This document shows positions 1 to 7,079 of a stretch of DNA of 19,974 nt, in pieces. The notes below the pieces were generated by a model that saw nothing but the letters and a program-made list of their open reading frames with translations, did no database searches and was not told the DNA's origin. This stretch comes from Nitrospiraceae bacterium (GTDB taxonomy: Bacteria; Nitrospirota; Thermodesulfovibrionia; Thermodesulfovibrionales; Dissulfurispiraceae): the NCBI GenBank assembly GCA_003170655.1, contig PMYY01000075.1, positions 1 through 19,974 on the forward strand, read 5' to 3'. The position numbers and the translations under genes are program-made. How positions within the stretch are numbered: the first letter of the stretch is position 1; each line of letters starts with the position of its first letter.

Positions 1-1
1 C

Positions 2-892
2 AAATTCCTCAAATACCTTGAGGTGGAACGCGGTGTTTCGGTCCACACCATCAGGGCTTATAAGAGGGACCTTAAGGACTTTGCGGAGTATTGCCGGTCG
101 GATCCTAAAGAGATCGAGATGGTCGATATCAGGGGATTTCTATCGAACCAGATGAGCGAGGGTAGGGCGAAATCTACGGTTGCGAGACGGCTTGCGACCC
201 TCAGATCTTTCTTTAAGTATCTCTACCAGGAAGGCTATGTGAAGATCAATTACGCAAAGCTCGTCCCGTCGCCCAAAGCTCCGAAGCATCTGCCTGTTTT
301 CCTTGATGTCGACGATGCCTTCGGACTGGTCAAGGCGCCAGAGGGTATCGGTCTTCTACCGGTGCGCGACCGGGCCATCCTGGAGCTTCTTTATTCGAGC
401 GGTCTCAGGGTGAGCGAAGTCGAGGGGCTGAACACGGACGATCTCAATGTAAGGGATGCTCTAGTAAAGGCCAGAGGAAAAGGGAAAAAGGAACGTATCG
501 TTCCGGTCGGCGGCAAGGCGATCGAAGCATTGAAATCGTATCTTATCGAAAGAGTGCTGTTCAAAAAGAAGAAATTGCTGACTGGTGATGACTCTGCGCT
601 ATTTCTCAACAAGAGCGGCCAGCGGTTGACCGACAGGCAAATAAGGCGTATAGTAGTGAAATATGCTAGGCTTACGGGTATCGAAGGGCAGATCGGCCCA
701 CACACGCTCAGGCACACATTCGCGACGCACCTCCTGATCGGCGGTGCTGATTTGAGGGTCATACAGGAACTCCTGGGCCATTCATCCCTGTCGACTACCC
801 AGAAATATACCCATCTTGATATCGGGCATCTTATAGATGTGTACGACAAGGCCCACCCCTTTTCGGATGGAGAAAGAGGAGGTAAAGAATAG
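2..892 (+). CDS. xerC: Tyrosine recombinase XerC/XerD type, 5' end cut by window edge
   Basis: Site-specific tyrosine recombinase that resolves chromosome dimers at dif, normally with a XerD/XerC partner and FtsK. The open frame runs to the left edge and encodes KFLKYLE just before the GTG at 23. That fits the usual Xer N-terminus (FL.YLE.ERG.S..T), so the GTG at 23 is probably internal and the true start lies outside. An N-terminal SAM-like DNA-binding domain covers about the first 85 residues from codon 23, and the catalytic domain about 95-280. Counting from codon 23, the catalytic set is visible: R129 (SSGLRVSE), a Lys near 153 (GKGKKERIVP), H227 and R230 (PHTLRHTFATHL), H253 (LLGHSS) and nucleophile Y262 (TQKYTH). 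The stop codon abuts the hslV ATG. The xerC-hslV-hslU order is a known bacterial arrangement and favours XerC over XerD, though the sequence alone does not separate them. Confidence 0.92.
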   Translation, partial: KFLKYLEVERGVSVHTIRAYKRDLKDFAEYCRSDPKEIEMVDIRGFLSNQMSEGRAKSTVARRLATLRSFFKYLYQEGYVKINYAKLVPSPKAPKHLPVFLDVDDAFGLVKAPEGIGLLPVRDRAILELLYSSGLRVSEVEGLNTDDLNVRDALVKARGKGKKERIVPVGGKAIEALKSYLIERVLFKKKKLLTGDDSALFLNKSGQRLTDRQIRRIVVKYARLTGIEGQIGPHTLRHTFATHLLIGGADLRVIQELLGHSSLSTTQKYTHLDIGHLIDVYDKAHPFSDGERGGKE

Positions 893-1426
893 ATGTTTCA
901 CGGAACGACAATTTTATGTGTCAGGCGGGATAACAGTGTTGCCATGGCCAGCGACGGACAGGTGACCATGGGAAATACTGTGCTGAAGCACAATGCAAGG
1001 AAGATACGGAGAATGTATAATGACAAGGTCCTCGGAGGGTTTGCGGGGGCCACTGCTGACGCTTTTACTCTCTTCGAAAGGTTCGAGGGTAAACTCGAGA
1101 CTTACAAGGGCAACATAACGAGGGCTGCGGTTGAGCTTGCAAAGGACTGGCGGACCGACAAGATGCTGAGGAGGCTCGAAGCACTTCTGATTGTCGCGGA
1201 TGCTGATCATACGCTGATATTATCCGGCACCGGCGATGTGATCGAACCCGAAACCGGCATCGCTGCCATCGGGACGGGTGGTCCCTATGCCCAGGCTGCT
1301 GCCCGCGCGCTGCTTGAAAATACCGACATGAATGCCGTGGACATGGTCGGCAAGGCCATGGAGATAGCAGCTGACATCTGCATCTATACCAATAAAAATA
1401 TCACTCTAGAGGAACTGAATGGATAA
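893..1426 (+). CDS. hslV: ATP-dependent protease subunit HslV (ClpQ)
   Basis: Proteolytic subunit of the HslUV (ClpYQ) cytoplasmic protease, an N-terminal-threonine hydrolase that forms a double hexamer capped by HslU. At 177 aa it has normal length. It begins MFHGTTI, so the catalytic Thr would be residue 5, exposed by removing a short MFHG leader. Leaders of this kind occur in other HslV proteins and differ from the bare M-TT of E. coli. Family motifs include SDGQVTMGNTVLKHNARKIR, GFAGATADAFTLFERFE, ELAKDWRTDKMLRRLEALL, GTGGPYAQAAARALL and ICIYTN. A strong Shine-Dalgarno (AGGAGGT, about 878-884) lies in the end of xerC, whose stop codon directly precedes the ATG. The 3' end overlaps hslU by 8 bp, as expected for subunits made in balance. 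Confidence 0.97.
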   Translation: MFHGTTILCVRRDNSVAMASDGQVTMGNTVLKHNARKIRRMYNDKVLGGFAGATADAFTLFERFEGKLETYKGNITRAAVELAKDWRTDKMLRRLEALLIVADADHTLILSGTGDVIEPETGIAAIGTGGPYAQAAARALLENTDMNAVDMVGKAMEIAADICIYTNKNITLEELNG

Positions 1427-2759
1427 CCTAACACCCAGAAAAATCGTCGAAGAACTGGACAAATATATCATCGGTCAGGAGAAGGCGAAGAAATCTGTCG
1501 CAATCGCAATGCGGAATCGGTGGCGGAGGCAGATGCTCTCGTCGGACCTGAAGGAAGAGGTCCTGCCAAAAAACATAATCATGATAGGCAGCACCGGTAT
1601 AGGCAAGACCGAGATAGCGCGAAGGCTTGCAAAGCTGGACAATGCTCCTTTTATCAAGGTCGAGGCTTCTAAATTTACAGAGGTCGGCTATGTCGGCCGC
1701 GACGTGGAATCGATAATCAGGGATCTTACAGAGCTTGCCATGGGCATGGTCAAGACCGAACATATGGCGAAGGTGCGCGAGAAAGCGAAGACGCTCGCTG
1801 AAGACCGCCTGCTCGATCTGCTTCTGCCGATACCGAAACCGGCTAGGGGAGATGCAGAAGAGCCTGAAGACAGGGAGCAATATAAAGATACTCGCGAGAG
1901 GCTGCGGACGCAGTTGAAGGATGGCAAGCTTGACTCCAGGTATGTAGATATCGAGGTGAAGGAAAAATCGATGCCTTTCGGTGTGATTTCTAATGTCGCG
2001 CTCGAAGAGCTTGAGATCAACCTGAAGGAAATGATGGGGAGCTTACTGCCTGAGAAGTCCAAAAGGAAGAAGGTGAGGGTGCCTGAAGCCCTTGCTTTGC
2101 TCACCCAGGAAGAGGCGAGCAAACTGATCGATATGGAGAAGGTAACGAAGGAGGCCATCGAAAGGACCGAACAGTCTGGCATCGTCTTCGTAGATGAAAT
2201 CGACAAGATAACCAGCAGGGGGCATGGCCAGGGGCCGGATGTTTCGAGGGAAGGCGTCCAGAGGGACCTTCTGCCGATAGTCGAAGGATCTACTGTCGCT
2301 ACGAAGCATGGTCAGGTAAAGACGGAGCATATCCTCTTTATTGCAGCCGGCGCATTCCACATCTCGAAGCCTTCTGATTTGATCCCCGAGCTGCAGGGAA
2401 GATTTCCGATAAGGGTCGAGCTGGAATCCCTCGGCAAGAATGATTTCATCAGGATTCTTACAGAACCGCACAACGCCCTTATCAAGCAGTACATCGCTTT
2501 GCTCGAAACAGAAGGAGTCAAGCTTACCTTCGGGGAAGATGCAATCGATGAACTGGCAGGGATCGCGGCAACCGTCAATGAAAAAACAGAAAACATCGGG
2601 GCGCGCAGACTCCATACAGTGCTTGAAAAGCTACTGGAAGACGTATCCTTCAATGCGCCGGAGATGCAGGACCAATCCATTAGCATAGATAGGGCATATG
2701 TAAAGCAAAAACTGTCGGATGTCGTTAAAGATGAAGACCTCAGCAGATATATACTATAA
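1419..2759 (+). CDS. hslU: ATP-dependent protease ATPase subunit HslU (ClpY)
   Basis: AAA+ unfoldase of the HslUV protease. The 446 aa match the family length. Visible elements are Walker A GSTGIGKT (residues 57-64), the substrate-gripping pore loop GYVG (90-93), an inserted I-domain at about 110-240 with charged coiled segments, Walker B IVFVDE (255-260), the sensor region around ILFIAAGAF (305-313), and the GRFP arginine-finger segment (327-330). The C-terminus ends LSRYIL, matching the tail that inserts into HslV to activate it, so the protein is complete and should pair with the upstream HslV. The ATG lies inside the last codons of hslV (8-bp overlap), with GAGGA about 6 bp upstream. The 3' end overlaps the next gene by 29 bp or more. 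Confidence 0.97.
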   Translation: MDNLTPRKIVEELDKYIIGQEKAKKSVAIAMRNRWRRQMLSSDLKEEVLPKNIIMIGSTGIGKTEIARRLAKLDNAPFIKVEASKFTEVGYVGRDVESIIRDLTELAMGMVKTEHMAKVREKAKTLAEDRLLDLLLPIPKPARGDAEEPEDREQYKDTRERLRTQLKDGKLDSRYVDIEVKEKSMPFGVISNVALEELEINLKEMMGSLLPEKSKRKKVRVPEALALLTQEEASKLIDMEKVTKEAIERTEQSGIVFVDEIDKITSRGHGQGPDVSREGVQRDLLPIVEGSTVATKHGQVKTEHILFIAAGAFHISKPSDLIPELQGRFPIRVELESLGKNDFIRILTEPHNALIKQYIALLETEGVKLTFGEDAIDELAGIAATVNEKTENIGARRLHTVLEKLLEDVSFNAPEMQDQSISIDRAYVKQKLSDVVKDEDLSRYIL

Positions 2760-3516
2760 ACAAATCCAGAAAGCATGTTCCGGACATGGGGGGCTTGTTC
2801 TCACTGCATGCTCTCTATCACTCATCTTTCTAGCCGCTTGCGCCACCTCAAAGAGTGTTGCTCCTCCTACGGCGCAGGTCCTGGTCCCTGCAGCTCCGGA
2901 GGAAGTGCGTCCTGGCGAGCATCGGATTTCAGAATTTGAGGAGTTTAAGGGAGAGAAAAAAAGCTGCTACGCCTCTTGGTACGGGCGGGAATTCTACGGC
3001 AAGCAGACTGCTTCTGGTGAAAACTTCAATATGTTTGCTCTAACGTGCGCGCATAGAGACTATCCGCTGGGCACTAAGTTGAGAGTCAGCAATCCCGCCA
3101 ACGGTAAGGACGTAGAGTGTATCATCAACGACCGCGGACCGTTGGTAACCGGGCGTGATATAGACCTCTCCTATGCAGCAGCCAAGAAGATAGGGCTTAT
3201 TGGACCAGGTGTGGCGAAGGTTGATGTGGAGCCGTTGGGCCGGTATACGAGATATGTGAAGGAAGTGAAATACGGTCAACTGGAGGGTTCGATGGTAACC
3301 ATCCAGATCGGATCTTTCAGGGATGAGTCGAATGCCAGGAGACTCAAGAAGGGCCTAGACCTGCATTATAAGGATGTTTATATCATGCAGTCCCATATCG
3401 GACAAGATAAATATTATCGCGTAAGGATCGGGAAATTCAAGAATAGTGGGGATGCCGTGCAACTTGCCAAAACACTGGCGCAGGAAGGTTACAACGTACA
3501 GGTTACAAGATACTAG
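2731..3516 (+). CDS. rlpA: RlpA-like septal lytic transglycosylase lipoprotein (DPBB + SPOR)
   Basis: Predicted outer-membrane lipoprotein acting on peptidoglycan. From the ATG at 2731 the protein has 261 aa. A type II signal peptide ends in lipobox LAAC (Cys37), followed by a short Pro/Ala-rich linker. A double-psi beta-barrel domain (about 78-170) contains ASWYGREFYGKQTASGE, FALTCAHRDYPLGT and INDRGP. The residues matching the catalytic Glu, His and Asp of Pseudomonas RlpA appear as E97, H108 and D134. A C-terminal SPOR domain (about 188-261, MVTIQIGSFRDE to GYNVQVTRY) should bind denuded septal glycan. An in-frame ATG at 2719 also exists, and neither start has a good Shine-Dalgarno. Both lie inside hslU, so translation probably depends on coupling to it. 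A lytic role is inferred from family, because some RlpA proteins lack activity. Confidence 0.9.
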   Translation: MKTSADIYYKQIQKACSGHGGLVLTACSLSLIFLAACATSKSVAPPTAQVLVPAAPEEVRPGEHRISEFEEFKGEKKSCYASWYGREFYGKQTASGENFNMFALTCAHRDYPLGTKLRVSNPANGKDVECIINDRGPLVTGRDIDLSYAAAKKIGLIGPGVAKVDVEPLGRYTRYVKEVKYGQLEGSMVTIQIGSFRDESNARRLKKGLDLHYKDVYIMQSHIGQDKYYRVRIGKFKNSGDAVQLAKTLAQEGYNVQVTRY

Positions 3517-3545
3517 CAGCAAATAGGGCGGGAAAGGGAGAGTGC

Positions 3546-4421
3546 ATGAAGAAACTGCTCGAGAAGGCGAATATACTAATCGAATCGCTGCCATACATAC
3601 GGAACTTTTATGGGAAGACCTTTGTCATCAAGTATGGAGGCGCTGCGCAGATCGACGAGGGGCTGAAAAAGTGTTTTGCCCAGGATGTGGTGCTCTTTAA
3701 CTTCATCGGTATTAGGACGGTCATTGTACATGGAGGCGGGCCTAAGATCAGCGAAATCATGAAGAGGATGGGCAAGGAGCCTACATTTGTTCAAGGCCAG
3801 AGGGTTACCGATAAGGAGACTATGGATATTGTCGAGATGGTGCTGGGCGGGCTTATCAATAAAGAGATCGTGTCCTTCATCAACAGCCATGGTGGCAAAG
3901 CGGTGGGACTGAGCGGAAAGGACGGCGGCCTGATAGGGGCAAAAAAGAAGCTCCTGAAAAAATCATCTAAAAAGGATGAGGAGCTGATCGATATAGGGCT
4001 TGTCGGAGAGGTGCAGGAGATAAATCCAGAGATCCTGAACTCGCTTGAGAGAGATGGCTTCATCCCAGTGATTTCTCCGATTGGAGTGAACGCTGCGGGA
4101 GATGCGTTGAATATCAACGCTGACTATGTTGCTTCGGCCATCGCGTCATCGCTGAAGGCCGAAAAGCTTCTGCTGCTCACAGATGTGCCTGGCATCAAGG
4201 ATGGCAGCGGTAATGTATTGTCCACCCTCAACAAGCTCGACATCATGGAGATGATCAATGAAGGAGTCATAGGGGGAGGGATGCTTCCAAAGGTCCAGGC
4301 ATGCACGCGCGCAATAGACAACGGGGTGAAAAAGACACACATCGTCGACGGCAGGATCCCGCATAGTCTTCTGCTCGAGATCTTCACAAACGAAGGCATA
4401 GGAACCGAGATCGTAGCATAA
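3546..4421 (+). CDS. argB: Acetylglutamate kinase
   Basis: Phosphorylates N-acetyl-L-glutamate with ATP, the second step of arginine biosynthesis in the cytoplasm. The protein has 291 aa of the amino-acid kinase fold. Visible motifs are KYGG (29-32), VHGGGPKI (61-68), RVTD (86-89), GLSGKDGG (121-128), and late glycine-rich segments including GGGMLPKV. An N-terminal helix precedes the core (LLEKANILIESLPYIRNFYG), and the C-terminus carries HIVDGRIPHSLLLEIFTNEG. Both are marks of the arginine-sensitive hexameric class, so feedback inhibition by arginine is predicted. The usual YGGNAM reads YGGAAQ here, a mild variation. The start is supported by AGGGAGAG just upstream of the ATG. It lies 29 bp after rlpA and directly abuts the next gene. 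Confidence 0.95.
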   Translation: MKKLLEKANILIESLPYIRNFYGKTFVIKYGGAAQIDEGLKKCFAQDVVLFNFIGIRTVIVHGGGPKISEIMKRMGKEPTFVQGQRVTDKETMDIVEMVLGGLINKEIVSFINSHGGKAVGLSGKDGGLIGAKKKLLKKSSKKDEELIDIGLVGEVQEINPEILNSLERDGFIPVISPIGVNAAGDALNINADYVASAIASSLKAEKLLLLTDVPGIKDGSGNVLSTLNKLDIMEMINEGVIGGGMLPKVQACTRAIDNGVKKTHIVDGRIPHSLLLEIFTNEGIGTEIVA

Positions 4422-5318
4422 GTGGTGAAAGACCAGAAGAGTGTCATTCTAAGTAATGCCCTGAATATCGCACGGGAAACCGGGAGCGAGAAGCTCTTCA
4501 TATTTCTCATCAACGAGCAGGCATGCCGCTGGTTCGTAAAGGCCGCAATCACAGAACGCGGCAGTCTTGTGGCCGTGATTCCAGAAAGTCTCGATCTGAA
4601 AGAGATCGACCTCAAGAAGTATTGCGCTGCCGTTGTAAGAAGTTGGTCGGGTAATCAGACCCGTTTTTCGAGGATTAAATACGCATTTCTCCAGGGTGTA
4701 ATGCAAGGAATTATAGGAGTTGACAGTAAAGTGGTCTGTGTGCTCGGCCCTTATGATAAGGGCCATCTCGATACCGTCACTATTCATGATCTCAGGCTCT
4801 CATGGAGCGAAGATTTCCCCTTCGATGTCCATGCGATTATCGGACACAAGGCTTTTCATACCATCATGGCTGTTCTCGACATCGCTCTCGACATAGGCGC
4901 GCTGGGCAGGGAAGGGAAGTCTGTCGGTACTATATTTGTCATCGGTGATAGCGGCAATGTAATGGACTTATCGCACCAGGTTGTTTTCAATCCCTTCAAA
5001 GGATATCCTAATAAAGAAAGACTTATAACACTGCTGGAAGTGGTCGAGAGCATCAAAGAACTGGCAAAACTCGACGGAGCGGTAGTCATATCGGAAGACG
5101 GAATCGTGGAGGCGGCAGGCAGGTTTCTTGAGGGCGCTGGAATTGTGACGAAGAAACTTCGCGGGCTGGGGGCGCGCCACAGATCGGCAGCAGGCATTAC
5201 CCGCAGGACAGAGGCTGTAGCAGTAGTCGTCTCCGAAAGCACCGGCAAGGTTACGGTCTTCGAAAAAGGAAAAATAATCGCAACGCTTGAACCTATCATC
5301 AGCAGAAGAATGGTGTAA
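4422..5318 (+). CDS. Diadenylate cyclase (DAC domain) with a non-DisA N-terminal domain, likely DacZ/CdaZ-like
   Basis: Predicted to condense two ATP into the second messenger cyclic di-AMP. The C-terminal half (about 160-298) is a DAC (DisA_N) domain with both signature motifs: DGA (218-220, in LAKLDGAVVIS) and RHR (252-254, in LGARHRSAAGIT). The N-terminal half (about 1-150) has no transmembrane helices, unlike CdaA, and the protein has no C-terminal DNA-binding HhH domain, unlike DisA. Its alternating alpha/beta pattern and the HLDTVTIHDL segment recall the pyruvate-kinase C-terminal-like domain of archaeal DacZ, but that match is from memory. A cytosolic enzyme is expected. It starts at GTG directly after the argB stop, with a second GTG at 4425. 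The Shine-Dalgarno is poor, so translational coupling to argB is likely. No c-di-AMP receptor gene or riboswitch was recognised nearby. Confidence 0.88.
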   Translation: MVKDQKSVILSNALNIARETGSEKLFIFLINEQACRWFVKAAITERGSLVAVIPESLDLKEIDLKKYCAAVVRSWSGNQTRFSRIKYAFLQGVMQGIIGVDSKVVCVLGPYDKGHLDTVTIHDLRLSWSEDFPFDVHAIIGHKAFHTIMAVLDIALDIGALGREGKSVGTIFVIGDSGNVMDLSHQVVFNPFKGYPNKERLITLLEVVESIKELAKLDGAVVISEDGIVEAAGRFLEGAGIVTKKLRGLGARHRSAAGITRRTEAVAVVVSESTGKVTVFEKGKIIATLEPIISRRMV

Positions 5319-5374
5319 GAGCGTAGTTCGTATTCAAACAATCATAAACCTGACAGTTGCAGGGAGGATTGAAG

Positions 5375-5710
5375 ATGAGAATGTGCCGATTGGTAAGTAC
5401 AGTTACAGTGTGTCTAGCCTTCTTCATGTTTTCTTCAGGTTGTGCCACTAATGAAAGCGCCGCTTGGAAAACACTTCAAGAAGATACATATAAGAACACA
5501 TTTTCCTATGACACCGGGAGCGTTGAACATACACCTGCAAATACCGTTAAAGTTATGGCAAGCTCAAACGGAGCCAAGTATCTTTACGAGATAGACTGCA
5601 AGGCCAAAAAAATGCGCATCCTGTCAGACCGTGGTGTGGAGCCGCCTCAATGGTTGAACATTGTGGGCAGATCCGGAGACCAGTTGCTTTACGATGCAGT
5701 ATGCCCTTAA
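5375..5710 (+). CDS. Small lipoprotein, surface-adhesin E-like
   Basis: A 111-aa secreted protein. The ATG at 5375 is preceded by GGGAGGA at 5362-5368, better than the in-frame TTG at 5357. Residues 1-22 form a signal peptide with positive n-region and hydrophobic core, ending at lipobox SSGC (Cys23). The mature part has the W...Y.......V.V......YLYEIDCK.KK.R.L..........W..I...... LLYDAVC pattern of the Adhesin_E (surface-adhesin protein E) family: the paired cysteines in EIDC and the terminal AVCP could form a disulfide. It is shorter than typical members. Function is unknown beyond probable envelope attachment. It lies 56 bp after the diadenylate cyclase gene, and its stop overlaps the convergent monooxygenase stop. 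Confidence 0.75.
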   Translation: MRMCRLVSTVTVCLAFFMFSSGCATNESAAWKTLQEDTYKNTFSYDTGSVEHTPANTVKVMASSNGAKYLYEIDCKAKKMRILSDRGVEPPQWLNIVGRSGDQLLYDAVCP

Positions 5711-6012
5711 CTTACGGGAAGTTTGGAAGCGAGTACATCCACCTTTTCGATAACCGGCGGTATTGAAAAGAGTTCTGAGGACCTCGCCATCAAAGCGGCT
5801 GCAACCTGGCCGGAAAGGTGCGCCTGCCGCCCCGTCTCATCGGGGAATGCGTCGAATATGCCAAATGTCGAAGGCCCGAGCCTTAAAGCAAACCACGCAG
5901 TCGTTGCTGGTTCCTGTTGGACTAATTGCAGACCTCCACGCAGGAAGTTCTCGACATCTTTCTCTTTTCCGGGCTTTGCCTCCAGCCGAACAAACAGTGC
6001 GAAGTTAACCAT
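5707..6012 (-). CDS. Antibiotic biosynthesis monooxygenase (ABM) domain protein
   Basis: A 101-aa single-domain protein of the dimeric ferredoxin-like ABM/YgiN family, whose members include quinol monooxygenases and heme-degrading enzymes. The pattern FALFVRLEAKPGKEKDVENF at the N-terminus, a central EPATTAWFALRLGPSTFGIFD, and HLSGQVAAALM match the fold. The start is chosen at 6012 because GGAG lies 8 bp upstream; a longer frame from 6030 would place that GGAG inside the gene. No cofactor residues can be assigned from sequence. Its stop codon overlaps the stop of the convergent lipoprotein gene by 3 bases. The substrate is unknown; many members detoxify quinones or act on small aromatics. Confidence 0.82.
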   Translation of the reverse strand: MVNFALFVRLEAKPGKEKDVENFLRGGLQLVQQEPATTAWFALRLGPSTFGIFDAFPDETGRQAHLSGQVAAALMARSSELFSIPPVIEKVDVLASKLPVS

Positions 6013-6267
6013 CTTTTTTTCTCCTTTCACTTAGAACAGTATTTTACAAGTTCATTTCGAAGTGTCCTGGCAGTCCCTATCGTTACAGAACCATCTTGCC
6101 TGTCATCTGGATTATGCCCTCGACGACCCGCTTCTTGAAAGATATCAACTTTAGCGTTCAATTGCCAGGAAACTGCTCGACTTCGCATCGTGAGATTGAT
6201 ATATTGGTAATGTAGGTATTTCAATGATATCATCGGCATTTCGCTGAGAATCCAAAGGAGGCACTCA
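6013..6267. other. Intergenic region between divergent ABM and SYLF genes
   Basis: A 255-bp gap between divergent genes. The minus strand holds a 53-codon open frame (about 6029-6187, starting MRSRAV and ending RNELVKYCSK) that stops 14 bp before the ABM start. It has no Shine-Dalgarno and no recognisable domain, so it may be a decayed or chance frame. The right part contains the palindrome ATGATATCAT (about 6224-6233), a weak promoter for the SYLF gene and its Shine-Dalgarno. Confidence 0.5.
6204..6233 (+). promoter_or_regulatory. Possible sigma-70 promoter of the SYLF gene
   Basis: TTGGTA (6204-6209, 4/6 to the -35 consensus), an 18-bp spacer and TATCAT (6228-6233, 5/6 to the -10). The predicted transcript would start near 6240 and have a leader of about 28 nt containing the AAAGGAGG Shine-Dalgarno. 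Read by eye only. Confidence 0.35.
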
Positions 6268-6972
6268 ATGAGTAGAAGTGGAAGAATATCAAGTTTTGCA
6301 AAGGTTGCGATGATGGTCATCTTCTTAATCGCTGTGAGTGTGGCAATGGTGGCTCCGGCAAAGGCGACGGATGCTACCGATGCACAGGGACTTGTGGACA
6401 AGGCCAGGATCACATTTACCGAATTCATTGGAGATAATAATTATTGGTGGCTTAGGGACCATCTGAATGACGCTAAAGGAATTCTGATTTATCCACAGGT
6501 GCTAAAGGGAGGATTTATCCTCGGCGGGTCGGGCGGAACCGGGGTGTTAGTAGTGAAGGATGAAAAGACGGGCGGTTGGGGTCAACCTGCGTTCTACACT
6601 ATCGGATCGGTAACCTTCGGCCTGCAGATCGGGGGCGAAGCGTCACAGCTAGTTGTAATGGCGATGAGCCAAAAGGCAATAGATTCTTTGCTGTCATCGT
6701 CTTTCAAATTCGGTGGGGATGTTTCGGTTGCTCTTGGTCCCGTAGGAGGAGGCGCAAAGGAAAATATCACAGCAGACTTTATCTCCTTTGCGAAATCGAA
6801 GGGTCTCTATGCCGGGATCAATCTGGAAGGCTCAGTCGTGAATGTAAGGGACAGTCTAAACAACGCCTACTACGACAAAAAGGTGACCCCGGTCGATATA
6901 ATCATAAAAAATGAAGTGAGCAATGACGGCTCAAAAGAATTAAGGGAAACATTGAAGAAAGCGGTTAAGTAG
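6268..6972 (+). CDS. Secreted SYLF/Ysc84-domain lipid-binding protein
   Basis: A 234-aa protein with a cleavable signal peptide: basic n-region MSRSGR, hydrophobic core at 11-28, and cleavage after AKA (residue 33). It is therefore probably periplasmic. The rest is one SYLF (Ysc84) domain: LVDKARITFTEFI, a DAKGILIYPQVLKGGFILGG core, glycine-rich GGTGVLVV, FYTIGSVTFGLQIGGEASQL, a VALGPVGGGAKENITADFIS segment, and FAKSKGLYAGINLEGSVV. These proteins bind phosphoinositides in eukaryotes; the bacterial role is not established. The ATG has a strong AAAGGAGG Shine-Dalgarno. It stands alone, divergent from ABM and convergent with the rRNA methyltransferase gene. Confidence 0.88.
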   Translation: MSRSGRISSFAKVAMMVIFLIAVSVAMVAPAKATDATDAQGLVDKARITFTEFIGDNNYWWLRDHLNDAKGILIYPQVLKGGFILGGSGGTGVLVVKDEKTGGWGQPAFYTIGSVTFGLQIGGEASQLVVMAMSQKAIDSLLSSSFKFGGDVSVALGPVGGGAKENITADFISFAKSKGLYAGINLEGSVVNVRDSLNNAYYDKKVTPVDIIIKNEVSNDGSKELRETLKKAVK

Positions 6973-6993
6973 AAAAAACATAGTTGATGTCTT

Positions 6994-7038
6994 CCTGTGG
7001 ATATCGATTACGCCGTCAAAAGTAGTCGGTCCCACAGG
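6994..7038. repeat. Inverted repeat between convergent genes
   Basis: CCTGTGG (6994-7000) and CCACAGG (7032-7038) are perfect complements separated by 31 bp, between the 3' ends of the SYLF and methyltransferase genes. GTTGATGT and ACATCAAAC flank the pair as an imperfect outer stem. There is no T-run, so it is not a classical terminator. It may act as a transcript-end structure, or be chance. Confidence 0.35.
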
Positions 7039-7079
7039 GAGCTTCAGATCATAGCAAGGCAACATCAAACTTATGTCCT

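Noticed and set aside
391..849. 152-codon minus-strand open frame inside xerC
   Set aside because: Lies wholly opposite a gene with clear family motifs; no domain or Shine-Dalgarno recognised.
2043..2615. 190-codon minus-strand open frame in hslU
   Set aside because: Shadow of the conserved AAA+ gene; translation resembles no family.
4422..5374. c-di-AMP (ydaO) riboswitch near the diadenylate cyclase
   Set aside because: The junction with argB has no gap, and the 56 bp downstream show no riboswitch-like structure.
6027..6428. 133-codon minus-strand frame across the SYLF start
   Set aside because: Its upstream part overlaps the SYLF gene; only the 53-codon tail is outside coding sequence, with no Shine-Dalgarno or family match.
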